Assembly: GCA_021810735.1 (NCBI GenBank)
Contig: JAJZIF010000008.1
Location: 1-24,421, forward strand
Direction: 5' to 3'
Length of the DNA: 24,421 nt
Origin: Acidobacteriota bacterium
GTDB lineage: Bacteria > Acidobacteriota > Terriglobia > Terriglobales > Acidobacteriaceae
Shown: positions 15,827 through 22,561 of the stretch, piece after piece
Layout of the letters: the number at the start of each line of letters is the position of its first letter
How positions within the stretch are numbered: the first letter of the stretch is position 1
Position numbers and translations under genes: made by a program
Notes under the pieces: model-generated
Databases searched by the model: none
What the model saw: only the letters and a program-made list of their open reading frames with translations
What the model was told of the DNA's origin: nothing

Positions 15827-15884
15827 GCGGGAGATTGGCACTTGGAAGCTGCACAGGAGGGGGGATTGTGCGTCTAATAGGGAT

Positions 15885-16808
15885 ATGCGGAACAGGCAAT
15901 GGTATTGGGGAGCGGCCCTGACGGCGGCGTTGGCGATGACGATGGCCGTGAGCGCGCAACAGAAGCAACAGCAGACGAAGCAGAAGCAGGCCCAGACGAC
16001 TCAGAATTCGAATGCGCCCGCGCCGTTTGATCCGTGCACGGGGGACGGTTTGCCTCCGTCGTCGCAGATGGCGCCGTTTGCGCCAGGGTCGCCGGGCAAC
16101 ATCAATCCTCCGACGCCGAAGACGGTCAGCGGAGGGGTGACCTGCTCGAAGGGCAAGTGCAAACCGACAAAGCAAAACAAATACGAGCAGGAACAGGAGA
16201 TGAATCCAAATGCGGGGCCAAGCCTGCCGTTGAGTCCGGGAGCGACGAAGTCGGGCAAGAAGAATGCGGCGCAGAAGGAGAACGCGTTTCCGCTGGCTAA
16301 GTCCGAGGCAGCGCAGCAGAAGGCAGACCGGGCGAACGCTCCTGAGCCTAGCGCGGCGCAGGAAAATCCGTTTCCTGAGGCAAAGTCGGCCGCGGCCCAG
16401 GCAGCACGGCAGAAGGCGGAGAATTCGCCGCCTCGGCAGCAGGGAGATTACAGCTCGAGCGACCAGCGGCTGCCGGGAGTGAATGCGCTGGGCAACGGGC
16501 CGGTGTTGGATAATTCCGTCCGGACACATCCGGCGTATGACCCTGCGTTGGGGAAGCGCGACGACAAGGTGGGGAAGTTCTACCTGCAGACAGGGGACTG
16601 GGCCGGTGCGTATGGACGTTACAAGGAAGCGACCCAGGTGAATCCGGAGGATATCCACGCAGTGATCGGGCTGGCGATTGCTGCGGACCATCTGGGGAAG
16701 CGCCAGGTGGCGATGGAGAACTACAAGCTGTACCTGGACGTGCTGCCGAACGGGAAGCACTCGAAGGAAGCTGTGAAGGCACTGAGGCGGCTGAGCCACG
16801 AACAGTGA
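15885..16808 (+). CDS. Secreted low-complexity protein with NxFPxAKS repeats and C-terminal TPRs
   Basis: A 307-residue protein, divergent from the SET gene by 75 bp. The signal peptide (about 1-24) ends AVSA before QQKQQQ. Next come a Gln/Lys-rich stretch and a Pro-rich segment with three cysteines (C51, C87, C92). Two related repeats follow, NAFPLAKSEAAQQKA (133-147) and NPFPEAKSAAAQAARQKA (161-178). The C-terminal ~80 residues form about two TPR units (KFYLQTGDWAGAYGRYKEAT and IGLAIAADHLGKRQVAMENY). No enzymatic motif is present. The layout suggests a cell-envelope protein with a disordered, repeat-bearing N-terminal half and a TPR docking module. I recall similar NPFPExxS repeats in other acidobacterial TPR proteins but know no function. 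The ATG at 15885 has only a weak AGGG upstream. Confidence 0.85.
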   Translation: MRNRQWYWGAALTAALAMTMAVSAQQKQQQTKQKQAQTTQNSNAPAPFDPCTGDGLPPSSQMAPFAPGSPGNINPPTPKTVSGGVTCSKGKCKPTKQNKYEQEQEMNPNAGPSLPLSPGATKSGKKNAAQKENAFPLAKSEAAQQKADRANAPEPSAAQENPFPEAKSAAAQAARQKAENSPPRQQGDYSSSDQRLPGVNALGNGPVLDNSVRTHPAYDPALGKRDDKVGKFYLQTGDWAGAYGRYKEATQVNPEDIHAVIGLAIAADHLGKRQVAMENYKLYLDVLPNGKHSKEAVKALRRLSHEQ

Positions 16809-16967
16809 GGCGAGCGTGGCCGCCCGAGTTGGCAAGGCAAAAGAGGGGATGCGCGCTTTTGTGCAGGTGGAAGGCAGTGTTCGGGGCAGGCGCAGGGCGA
16901 ATTCGGGGTTGCCGGATGCGTTTGTGGCAGATGGGGCGAGTGGCGAGAATTATCCCGGGGGATATGG
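16809..16967. other. Short intergenic gap
   Basis: 159 bp between two plus-strand genes, with no clear hairpin terminator and no promoter hexamers I would trust. GGGGGA just before 16968 serves as the ribosome-binding site of the next gene. Confidence 0.3.
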
Positions 16968-17501
16968 ATGCACGGTGATCTGGAAGCAGTGATTGCTGGG
17001 TTTGAGCCGGTGCTGGCGCCGCGGACGGCGGCAGAGTGCCAGCGGCATCCGGGCGGGGATGCGCGACGGTGGGATGCGCAGCAGATTGTGGCGCACCTGT
17101 TGCTGACGTATCAGTCGACGGAGGGGCTGCTGCGGAAGCGACTGGAGGCGGGACAGCCGGTGGAAGGGCTGAAGACGCTGACGCAGCGGATTCTGCAATG
17201 GCTGGTGATTGGGCGTGGAATGCTGCCCAAGGGCGCGAAGGCGCCGGAATATACGCTGCCGGACCGGCTGGGATGGGGTGCGAAGTCCGGCGCGGAACTG
17301 GTAGCCGAACTAAGGGCTGAGTTGGAAAAGATGGACGATTTGCTGGTGGAGTGCGAGGCAAAGTTCGGGAAAAGCCCGGTGGGAATGCACTTCATATTCG
17401 GCCCGCTGACGGCGAGGCAGTGGCGGCGATTCCACCGCGTACACGGGCTGCACCATCTGAAGCAGGCGGTAGCTCTATTCAGTGGAAACGCGGCAGTTTA
17501 G
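16968..17501 (+). CDS. DUF1569/DinB-like protein
   Basis: A 177-residue, mainly helical protein. The N-terminal helix carries RRWDAQQIVAHLLLTYQ with H43, and the C-terminus has GPLTARQWRRFHRVHGLHHLKQ with H156, H159 and H162/H163. This arrangement, one His in the second helix and an HxxxHH-type cluster in the last, matches the metal site of the DinB four-helix-bundle superfamily, and the PLTxxQWxRxHxxHxxHHxxQ ending is close to DUF1569. Some relatives are thiol-dependent transferases, but DUF1569 members have no settled function. GGGGGA precedes the ATG by 5 nt. Its stop codon overlaps that of the convergent prepilin peptidase gene. Confidence 0.75.
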   Translation: MHGDLEAVIAGFEPVLAPRTAAECQRHPGGDARRWDAQQIVAHLLLTYQSTEGLLRKRLEAGQPVEGLKTLTQRILQWLVIGRGMLPKGAKAPEYTLPDRLGWGAKSGAELVAELRAELEKMDDLLVECEAKFGKSPVGMHFIFGPLTARQWRRFHRVHGLHHLKQAVALFSGNAAV

Positions 17502-18286
17502 TGGAAGAACTGCAAGTACCACTTTAAGATTCCCTGACCTTGAAAAAGGACGAAAAGGGCGGCTCCGCAGAGGAATGAGCCGAGGGGCAGCTGCGTCTGC
17601 ATGCCGCGATTCTGGCCAGTGATGAGGAGCAGGATTCCGTAGATGGCGGCGGCAAAGACGCCGATGAAGAATACTTCGGCGGTGAGCAGGGGACCCATCC
17701 AGACGGCAATCATGGCCATGAGCTTGGCATCGCCAATGCCGAGGCCTTCGACATGGCGGACCTTGAGGTAAATCCAGCGGATGGCGAGGATGAGCAGGGC
17801 GAAGCCGATGGCGGAAAAGATGGAGCTGGCGACGTCAGCAATGCGGAAGCTGATCATGGCGCGGGGGATGGAGGCGGTGTAGACGAGTCCGATCGCGATT
17901 CCAGGGTAGGTGAGCGCATTGGGGAGGGTGAGGGTTTCCGCGTCAGTGGCGGCGAGGCCGAGCAGCAGGAAGCAGAGGATCATGGCGAAGATGCCGACGC
18001 GGGTGATGCCAAAGGTGAGCTGGCAGAGGAGAAAGAGCAGGGCGGTGGTGATCTCGACGGCGGGGTAGCGCCAGGAGATGGGCTGATGACAGCCGCGACA
18101 GCGGCCCCGCAGCAGGAGCCAGCTGAGGACGGGGATATTTTCCAGCGGAGGGATGAGCCGCTGGCAGTGCGGGCAGCGCGAGCGCGGGCGGATGATGGAC
18201 TCATGCCCCGGCAGGCGGGAGATACAGACGTTGAGGAAGCTGCCGAAGGCCAGACCCACCAGCACGACAAGGACAGAAATCAACAT
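17498..18286 (-). CDS. pilD: Type IV prepilin peptidase / N-methyltransferase (A24 family)
   Basis: 262 residues from the ATG at 18286; an in-frame GTG at 18292 would add two residues. It cleaves the leader of type IV prepilins and pseudopilins and N-methylates the new N-terminus, in the inner membrane. Visible features are the N-terminal FGSFLNVCISRLP, the cytosolic zinc module with C38xxC41 (CPHC) and C63xxC66 (CRGC), PISWRYPAVEI, and the two catalytic aspartates D115 (ATDAETLTLPNALT) and D186 (GLGIGDAKLM). Several hydrophobic segments follow. The full-length N-terminal methylase part suggests a bifunctional enzyme. No pilin or assembly genes are nearby. There is no ribosome-binding site, and TATACT lies 13 nt before the ATG (7 nt before the GTG), pointing to a near-leaderless message. 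Confidence 0.93.
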   Translation of the reverse strand: MLISVLVVLVGLAFGSFLNVCISRLPGHESIIRPRSRCPHCQRLIPPLENIPVLSWLLLRGRCRGCHQPISWRYPAVEITTALLFLLCQLTFGITRVGIFAMILCFLLLGLAATDAETLTLPNALTYPGIAIGLVYTASIPRAMISFRIADVASSIFSAIGFALLILAIRWIYLKVRHVEGLGIGDAKLMAMIAVWMGPLLTAEVFFIGVFAAAIYGILLLITGQNRGMQTQLPLGSFLCGAALFVLFQGQGILKWYLQFFH

Positions 18287-18299
18287 GGGCACAGACCGC

Positions 18300-18305
18300 A
18301 GTATA
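18300..18305 (-). promoter_or_regulatory. Candidate -10 element of the prepilin peptidase gene (TATACT)
   Basis: On the minus strand the context reads GGTTCTATACTGCGG. The hexamer ends 7 nt before the in-frame GTG at 18292 and 13 nt before the ATG at 18286. Transcription from it would start at or beside the start codon. Confidence 0.45.
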
Positions 18306-18350
18306 GAACCTTGCCGGTAAGAGGGTTCGGTGGCCGGACCAAATCTGGAT

Positions 18351-18356
18351 TACAGT
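18351..18356 (+). promoter_or_regulatory. Candidate -10 element of mazG (TACAGT)
   Basis: TACAGT lies 8 nt before the mazG ATG, in the short divergent gap to the prepilin peptidase gene. No -35 is evident. AAGGG immediately after it could instead act as a closely spaced ribosome-binding site, so the promoter call is tentative. Confidence 0.3.
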
Positions 18357-18364
18357 AAGGGCAT

Positions 18365-19219
18365 ATGGGAGCGACCGACGAGGCGGGTAAACGCTTTGCC
18401 GAGGCCGTAGCAATCATGGCGCGGCTGCGCGGGCCGGATGGCTGCCCGTGGGACCGTGAGCAGAGCTTTGCGACGATCCGGAAGTACACGCTGGAAGAGG
18501 TGTACGAGGTATTTGACGCGATTGACCGCGAAGACTGGGACGAGCTGAAGAGTGAACTGGGCGATCTGCTGCTGCAGGTTCTTTTTTATGCCCAGATGGC
18601 GGATGAGCCGGGCCATTTTTCGATTGCCGATGTGTTGGAGACGCTGAACCGGAAGCTGGTGAGACGGCACCCGCATGTATTTGGCGACGAGGCCGCGGCG
18701 GCGGCTGGAAATCGCGCCGAAGGGATGGAGACTGAGGGCATCGACGCCGGGCAGGTTCTGCGGAACTGGGAAGAAATCAAGAAATTTGAGAAGAAACAGG
18801 CGGAGAGCGGCGGGGAGGGCCTGCTGGATGCAGTTCCGCGCTCGATGCCGGCGCTGGCCGAGGCTGCGAAGCTGGGATCGAAGGCGGCGAAGGTGGGTTT
18901 TGACTGGCCGGAAGTGAGCGGGCTGCTGAGCAAGGTTCGGGAGGAGACGGCGGAGATTGAGGCCGAGCTGGAGGCCGAACCGGAGCGAGCGCGAATCGCA
19001 GAAGAGGTTGGGGATCTGTTATTTACGGTCGTAAACCTAGCGCGGCACCTGAAGGTGGATCCGGAGATGGCGCTGCGGGATGCGAATGGGAAATTCCGGC
19101 GGAGGTTCCGGCTGATGGAGGAGTCCAGTGCCGAGCCGCTGGAGCGGCTGAGCCTGGAAAACCTGGAAGAGCTATGGACCGCGGCCAAGCGTGCGGGTGA
19201 GGCGGAAAAGGTTCTGTGA
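18365..19219 (+). CDS. mazG: Nucleoside triphosphate pyrophosphohydrolase MazG
   Basis: A 284-residue two-domain MazG that hydrolyses (d)NTPs to monophosphate and pyrophosphate, cleaning nucleotide pools or modulating ppGpp. The first domain has LRGPDGCPWDREQ (21-33), EEVYE (44-48) and ELGDLLLQV (E64, D67), together the metal-binding EExxE...ExxD set, then VRRHPHVFG. The second domain repeats the pattern with REETAEIEAE and EEVGDLLFTVVN. Both halves keep the acidic ligands. The length is near E. coli MazG (~263). It is the first gene of a plus-strand operon; its TGA overlaps the next ATG (TGATG), implying translational coupling. Confidence 0.95.
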   Translation: MGATDEAGKRFAEAVAIMARLRGPDGCPWDREQSFATIRKYTLEEVYEVFDAIDREDWDELKSELGDLLLQVLFYAQMADEPGHFSIADVLETLNRKLVRRHPHVFGDEAAAAAGNRAEGMETEGIDAGQVLRNWEEIKKFEKKQAESGGEGLLDAVPRSMPALAEAAKLGSKAAKVGFDWPEVSGLLSKVREETAEIEAELEAEPERARIAEEVGDLLFTVVNLARHLKVDPEMALRDANGKFRRRFRLMEESSAEPLERLSLENLEELWTAAKRAGEAEKVL

Positions 19220-20046
19220 TGGCTGGAGCAGCGGCGGGGATCGGGATGGATGTAAGGGAAGCGAAGTTGCGGAGCGGGCGGCAGGTGGAACTGCGGATCT
19301 GCGACACATTCGGCGAACTGGACGCGTGCGTACGGCTGCAAGGCGAGGTTTGGGGCTACGAGGGGAAGGACATTATTCCTCGACGGGCCTTTGTGGTGGC
19401 GCGGCATGTCGGCGGGCAGGTGATGGGCGCCTTTGAGCCACAGGGCGGAAAGCTGGCGGGGTTTGCGATGGCGCTGCCCGGGGTGAAAAAGCGCGAAGCG
19501 GGACAGACGGGGGCTCCGCGGGCGTATCTGCACTCGCACATGCTGGCTGTCGATCCGGCGTGGCGCAATGAGGGTTTGGGACAGAAGTTGAAGCTAATGC
19601 AGCGGGAAGAGGCGCTGGGCCGGGGCATTGACCGGATGGAATGGACGTTCGACCCGCTGGAGGGGAAGAATGCGTACCTGAATATCCACAAGCTGGGGGT
19701 GGTGGTCCGGCGGTATTTGCCGGACTTTTATGGTGTATCCTCATCCCGTCTGCAGAACGGACTTCCCACGGATCGTCTGCTGGCGGAATGGAACCTGGAT
19801 TCGGACCGGGTGGCCAGCCGGTTGGCAGGAGATTCCCAGCCACTTCCTCCCATCAAGGAGCGCATTATGATTCCCGCCGAAATGACCGCCTGGAAGGCAG
19901 CGGGAGAAGTTGTGCGCGCGCGGGAAGTGCAACAGAACAATCACAGACAATTTGAGCGCGCATTTACCGCGGGACTCGCGGTGGTGGGCTTTTGCCGGGA
20001 TGAGCAGGGGAACGGCATCTACGAACTTGCAGAATGGCCAGCTTGA
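19219..20046 (+). CDS. GNAT-family N-acyltransferase, probably acting on amino acids
   Basis: 275 residues from the ATG overlapping the mazG stop; an internal ATG at 19249 (MDVREAKLRSG) is an alternative. The acyl-CoA-binding motif A is visible as LHSHMLAVDPAWRNEGLGQKLK, with RNEGLG matching Q/RxxGxG. The following helix and strand (DRMEWTFDPLEGKNAYLNIHKLG) are also GNAT-like. The protein is longer than a minimal GNAT, with a C-terminal ~100-residue extension. It sits 10 nt upstream of an NSAR/OSBS-type enolase-superfamily gene. In Geobacillus an operon of a GNAT N-succinyltransferase, NSAR and a desuccinylase converts D- to L-amino acids. By analogy this enzyme may succinylate D-amino acids from succinyl-CoA; the substrate is inferred from neighbourhood only. 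Confidence 0.78.
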   Translation: MAGAAAGIGMDVREAKLRSGRQVELRICDTFGELDACVRLQGEVWGYEGKDIIPRRAFVVARHVGGQVMGAFEPQGGKLAGFAMALPGVKKREAGQTGAPRAYLHSHMLAVDPAWRNEGLGQKLKLMQREEALGRGIDRMEWTFDPLEGKNAYLNIHKLGVVVRRYLPDFYGVSSSRLQNGLPTDRLLAEWNLDSDRVASRLAGDSQPLPPIKERIMIPAEMTAWKAAGEVVRAREVQQNNHRQFERAFTAGLAVVGFCRDEQGNGIYELAEWPA

Positions 20047-20056
20047 GAGAAGGTCT

Positions 20057-21178
20057 ATGAAAATCGATTCGATTACGCTCCGTGAACTAAGCATGCCTTT
20101 GGTAAAGCCCTTTGTGACGAGTTTTGGGGCTACGACAGACCGGCGGATTCTGCTTGTGGAACTGAAGGCGGAAGGATATACCGGCTGGGGCGAGTGCGTG
20201 GCCGGGGAGCATCCGTATTTCTCAGATGAGACGGTGGATACGGCATGGCTGGTGATTATGCAGGAGCTGGCGCCGGAACTGGCGGCAGCGGATCCCGAAC
20301 ATGGCGGGAAGTGTCCGGGGATTTTCAGACAGGTGCGTGGGCACCGGATGGCGAAGGCTGCGCTGGAGAACGCGGTGTGGGATGTCGAGGCGCAGATGAA
20401 GGGGATTCCGCTGACAGAGTTGCTGGGTGGCGTGCGGGAAACGATTGCATGCGGCGTTTCGATCGGGATACAGCCGACGCTGGAGGCACAACTGGCCGAG
20501 GTGGAGAAAGAACTGGCGGCCGGCTACCAGCGCATCAAGCTGAAGTGCAAGCCCGGCTGGGATGTGAAGGTGTTTGAGGCCGTGCGTAAGAGGTGGCCCG
20601 ACATCCTGCTGAGTTGCGACGCGAACTCGGCCTACCGGCTGAAAGACGCCGACCACATTGCATCGTTCGACCAGTTTGAGCTGCTGATGATTGAGCAGCC
20701 GTTATGGGCGGACGATTTTTATTTTCACTCGATGTTGCAGAAGCGGCTGGAGACAGCAATTTGCCTGGACGAATCGATTCGGAACCGGCGGGATGCGCTT
20801 GCGGCGATCGATATGGAGTCGTGCCGGATCATCAACATCAAGAACGGCAGAGTGGGCGGTTTCAGCGAGGCGATTGCGGTGCACAACGTGGCGCAGGAGC
20901 GCGGGATTCCGGTGTGGTGTGGCGGGATGCTGGAGACGGGCATCGGGCGGTCGCACAACGTGGCGTTGTCTTCGCTGCCAAACTTCACGCTGCCTGGGGA
21001 TGTGTCTGCATCGAAGCGCTACTGGACGGAAGACATTATTGAGCCGGCAGTCGAAGTGAGCGCGGAGGGTGAAATTCTCGTGCCGCAGACGCCGGGGCGT
21101 GGATACGAGGTTCGGACGGACCTGGTGGAGCGGCTGACAGTGCGCAAGGAAGAGATTCGTGCGCTGGCGCTGGCGTAG
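20057..21178 (+). CDS. menC: N-succinylamino acid racemase / o-succinylbenzoate synthase family enzyme
   Basis: 373 residues from the ATG at 20057, preceded by GAGAAGG at a 3-4 nt spacing. An enolase-superfamily barrel: the acid/base lysines K161 and K163 (RIKLKCK), metal ligands D188 (SCDANSAY), E213 (MIEQPLWADDF) and D238 (CLDESI), and the opposite lysine K262 (NIKNGRVGG). Spacing matches, within one or two residues, the catalytic positions I recall for the Amycolatopsis NSAR/OSBS (K163, D189, E214, D239, K263). Such enzymes either make o-succinylbenzoate for menaquinone or racemise N-succinylamino acids, and many do both. No other men genes are nearby and a GNAT lies just upstream, which favours the racemase role. 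The symbol reflects the family; in vivo function is unproven. Confidence 0.85.
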   Translation: MKIDSITLRELSMPLVKPFVTSFGATTDRRILLVELKAEGYTGWGECVAGEHPYFSDETVDTAWLVIMQELAPELAAADPEHGGKCPGIFRQVRGHRMAKAALENAVWDVEAQMKGIPLTELLGGVRETIACGVSIGIQPTLEAQLAEVEKELAAGYQRIKLKCKPGWDVKVFEAVRKRWPDILLSCDANSAYRLKDADHIASFDQFELLMIEQPLWADDFYFHSMLQKRLETAICLDESIRNRRDALAAIDMESCRIINIKNGRVGGFSEAIAVHNVAQERGIPVWCGGMLETGIGRSHNVALSSLPNFTLPGDVSASKRYWTEDIIEPAVEVSAEGEILVPQTPGRGYEVRTDLVERLTVRKEEIRALALA

Positions 21179-21213
21179 GCAGATGTCAGTTCTCAGTTGC
21201 CAGTCGATCCCGC

Positions 21214-21244
21214 CCCATTCAAGCCAACAACCAGCTTGAATGGG
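21214..21244. terminator. Perfect 11-bp stem-loop after the racemase gene
   Basis: CCCATTCAAGC (21214-21224) and GCTTGAATGGG (21234-21244) pair perfectly around a 9-nt loop, 36 bp after the racemase stop and before the toxin-antitoxin promoter. No T-tract follows, so it may be a Rho-linked or RNA-stabilising hairpin, or a small repeat. It probably separates the two operons. Confidence 0.45.
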
Positions 21245-21295
21245 CCATCCTGTCACGCTGTGGGGCATCGCAGTTCTCTTAATGTGAATAGAAAA

Positions 21296-21313
21296 TACTC
21301 CAAAATTGGAGTA
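21296..21313. promoter_or_regulatory. Perfect palindrome upstream of the RES-Xre operon, likely operator
   Basis: TACTCCAA-AA-TTGGAGTA is a perfect 8+2+8 dyad 21 nt before the antitoxin ATG. AATACT at its left edge could be the -10, so a bound protein would block transcription. Antitoxins of this type autoregulate their operon through such sites, so the likely ligand is the adjacent antitoxin or its complex with the toxin. Confidence 0.65.
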
Positions 21314-21334
21314 GTCTGAAATCAGAGGTGCGAC

Positions 21335-21778
21335 ATGGCGGCAACAGTGCCGGTTCCTCAGATTGCGGGTTACTCCTTTGACACAGCGGCGAATCTGGCC
21401 GATGCAGCGACGCGGAAGCGTTTGTCTCCGGCGGCGGTGGGGGCGTTTTTCAAGATCGCGAAGGCGTGGGGCATCAAGGAACAGGATGCGCGTGAGCTGC
21501 TGGGTGGGATTTCTGCCGCCTCGTTTTATGCACTGAAGAAAGAATCGGAGCGGCGGATGCTGGACCAGGACCGGCTGACGCGGATTTCATACCTGGTGGG
21601 AATTTTCAAGGCACTGAATATTCTGTACAGCCGCAAGCTGGCGGATGAGTGGGTACGGCTGCCGAACAGGAATGCGATGTTTGGCGGCAGAACGCCGCTG
21701 GAGTACATGGTGCGGATGGGGATTCCGGGGATGAGCCAGGTGCGGCGGCTGCTGGATTCGTATCGCTGTGGGATGTGA
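21335..21778 (+). CDS. Xre/MbcA/ParS-type antitoxin
   Basis: A 147-residue protein with GAGG 7 nt before the ATG. The N-terminal two thirds is helical with a helix-turn-helix-like part (FFKIAKAWGIKEQDARELLGGISAASFYALKK). The C-terminus carries the DUF2384 toxin-binding module: FKALNILYSRKLADEWVRLPN, then GGRTPLEYMVRMGIPGMSQVRRLLDSYR. This is the usual order and length for antitoxins paired with RES-domain toxins. It should neutralise the downstream toxin and repress the operon through the palindrome at 21296-21313. Its TGA overlaps the toxin GTG start. Confidence 0.9.
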   Translation: MAATVPVPQIAGYSFDTAANLADAATRKRLSPAAVGAFFKIAKAWGIKEQDARELLGGISAASFYALKKESERRMLDQDRLTRISYLVGIFKALNILYSRKLADEWVRLPNRNAMFGGRTPLEYMVRMGIPGMSQVRRLLDSYRCGM

Positions 21779-22485
21779 CGCCGACGGTTCGGACGTTTTC
21801 GTTTGCGGACACGCATCGGCTGATTCCTTCAAAGTTCAGCGAAGAGGGAACGGTGCTGGCTCGCGCTGCCGGCAGGGATGAAGACGTAGACCTGCTGGTA
21901 GAACTGGACGGCGCGACCAATGAGCGCCTGCTGGGACAGCAAGGACTGGTGCATGGAGTCAGCGTGTTTGAGCTGCTCTACGACGTACCGTATGCGCGAA
22001 TCGTGAATGCGGCGTTCTTGCATCCGGCGCCGTTTGGCGGGCGATTCAACAGCGGCGAGCGGGGTGCGTGGTATGCAGGCGTGGAGCTGACGACGGCGAT
22101 GGCCGAAGTGGCGACACACAAGATACGGCAACTGGAAGACGTGGACTGGCCGGAGGAAGAAGCTGCCACGTATGACGACTATCTGGCGGATTTTGAGGCG
22201 GAATTTCACGACCTGACCGGGCGAGGGAAGTTCAAAGAGTATCTGGAGCCGGAGCCTGTGCCGGGATGCTATGCCGCGTCGCAGGCGTTTGCGCTGGAGC
22301 TACTGAGCAAGGGATCCAATGGGGTGGTGTATCCGAGCGTACGGGCCAGTGGCGGGAGGTGCGTGGCGTGTTTTCGCCCTGCGCTGGTGTATCACGTGAG
22401 ACGCAGGGCAAGGCTGGAATTTCGGCTGAAGGCCGGGCGGGTTTTCAATGCGCGCGATGTGATGGAAGTGGCGTTGCCGGAGTAG
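21775..22485 (+). CDS. RES-domain toxin (NAD+-depleting family)
   Basis: 236 residues from the GTG at 21775-21777, overlapping the antitoxin stop (GTGA). The upstream part of the open frame lies inside the antitoxin gene and is ignored. The RES signature is complete: R90 in GGRFNSGERGAWYAG, Y100, E111 in LTTAMAEVATH, and the serine region NGVVYPSVRASGGRCVACFRP (183-202). Characterised relatives such as MbcT degrade NAD+ by phosphorolysis or hydrolysis when freed from the antitoxin. At 236 residues it is longer than the ~150-190 typical of many RES toxins because of a longer N-terminus and an acidic segment (WPEEEAATYDDYLADFEAEF). It looks intact. It is convergent with the lipoprotein gene. 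Confidence 0.9.
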   Translation: MTPTVRTFSFADTHRLIPSKFSEEGTVLARAAGRDEDVDLLVELDGATNERLLGQQGLVHGVSVFELLYDVPYARIVNAAFLHPAPFGGRFNSGERGAWYAGVELTTAMAEVATHKIRQLEDVDWPEEEAATYDDYLADFEAEFHDLTGRGKFKEYLEPEPVPGCYAASQAFALELLSKGSNGVVYPSVRASGGRCVACFRPALVYHVRRRARLEFRLKAGRVFNARDVMEVALPE

Positions 22486-22505
22486 CGGAGCAACGTGCGA
22501 AAAAT

Positions 22506-22530
22506 GGGCACCCAAACGATTTGGGTGCCC
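22506..22530 (-). terminator. Intrinsic terminator of the lipoprotein gene
   Basis: A perfect 11-bp stem GGGCACCCAAA (22506-22516) / TTTGGGTGCCC (22520-22530) with a 3-nt loop. On the minus strand it is followed directly by ATTTTT, a proper U-tract, 31 nt after the lipoprotein stop. It lies 20 nt after the toxin stop on the plus strand and may also end that transcript, although no T-tract is present in that direction. Confidence 0.9.
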
Positions 22531-22561
22531 TGGAGGCACTACGTCGAGGAACTTGCACCAG

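Noticed and set aside
15345..16835. A 496-codon minus-strand frame covering the SET gene and continuing through the secreted TPR gene
   Set aside because: Only the last 154 codons look like protein (SET). The rest is Arg/Leu-rich shadow of the plus-strand gene at 15885-16808, which has a signal peptide and TPRs.
11377..21254. Similar words TGGGCCAyCCTGT at ~11379 and ~21241 as a dispersed repeat
   Set aside because: The match is only about 13 bases and does not extend; too short to support a repeat family.
21649..21774. Upstream extension of the RES toxin reading frame
   Set aside because: It lies wholly inside the antitoxin gene; the GTG overlapping the antitoxin stop is the usual arrangement.
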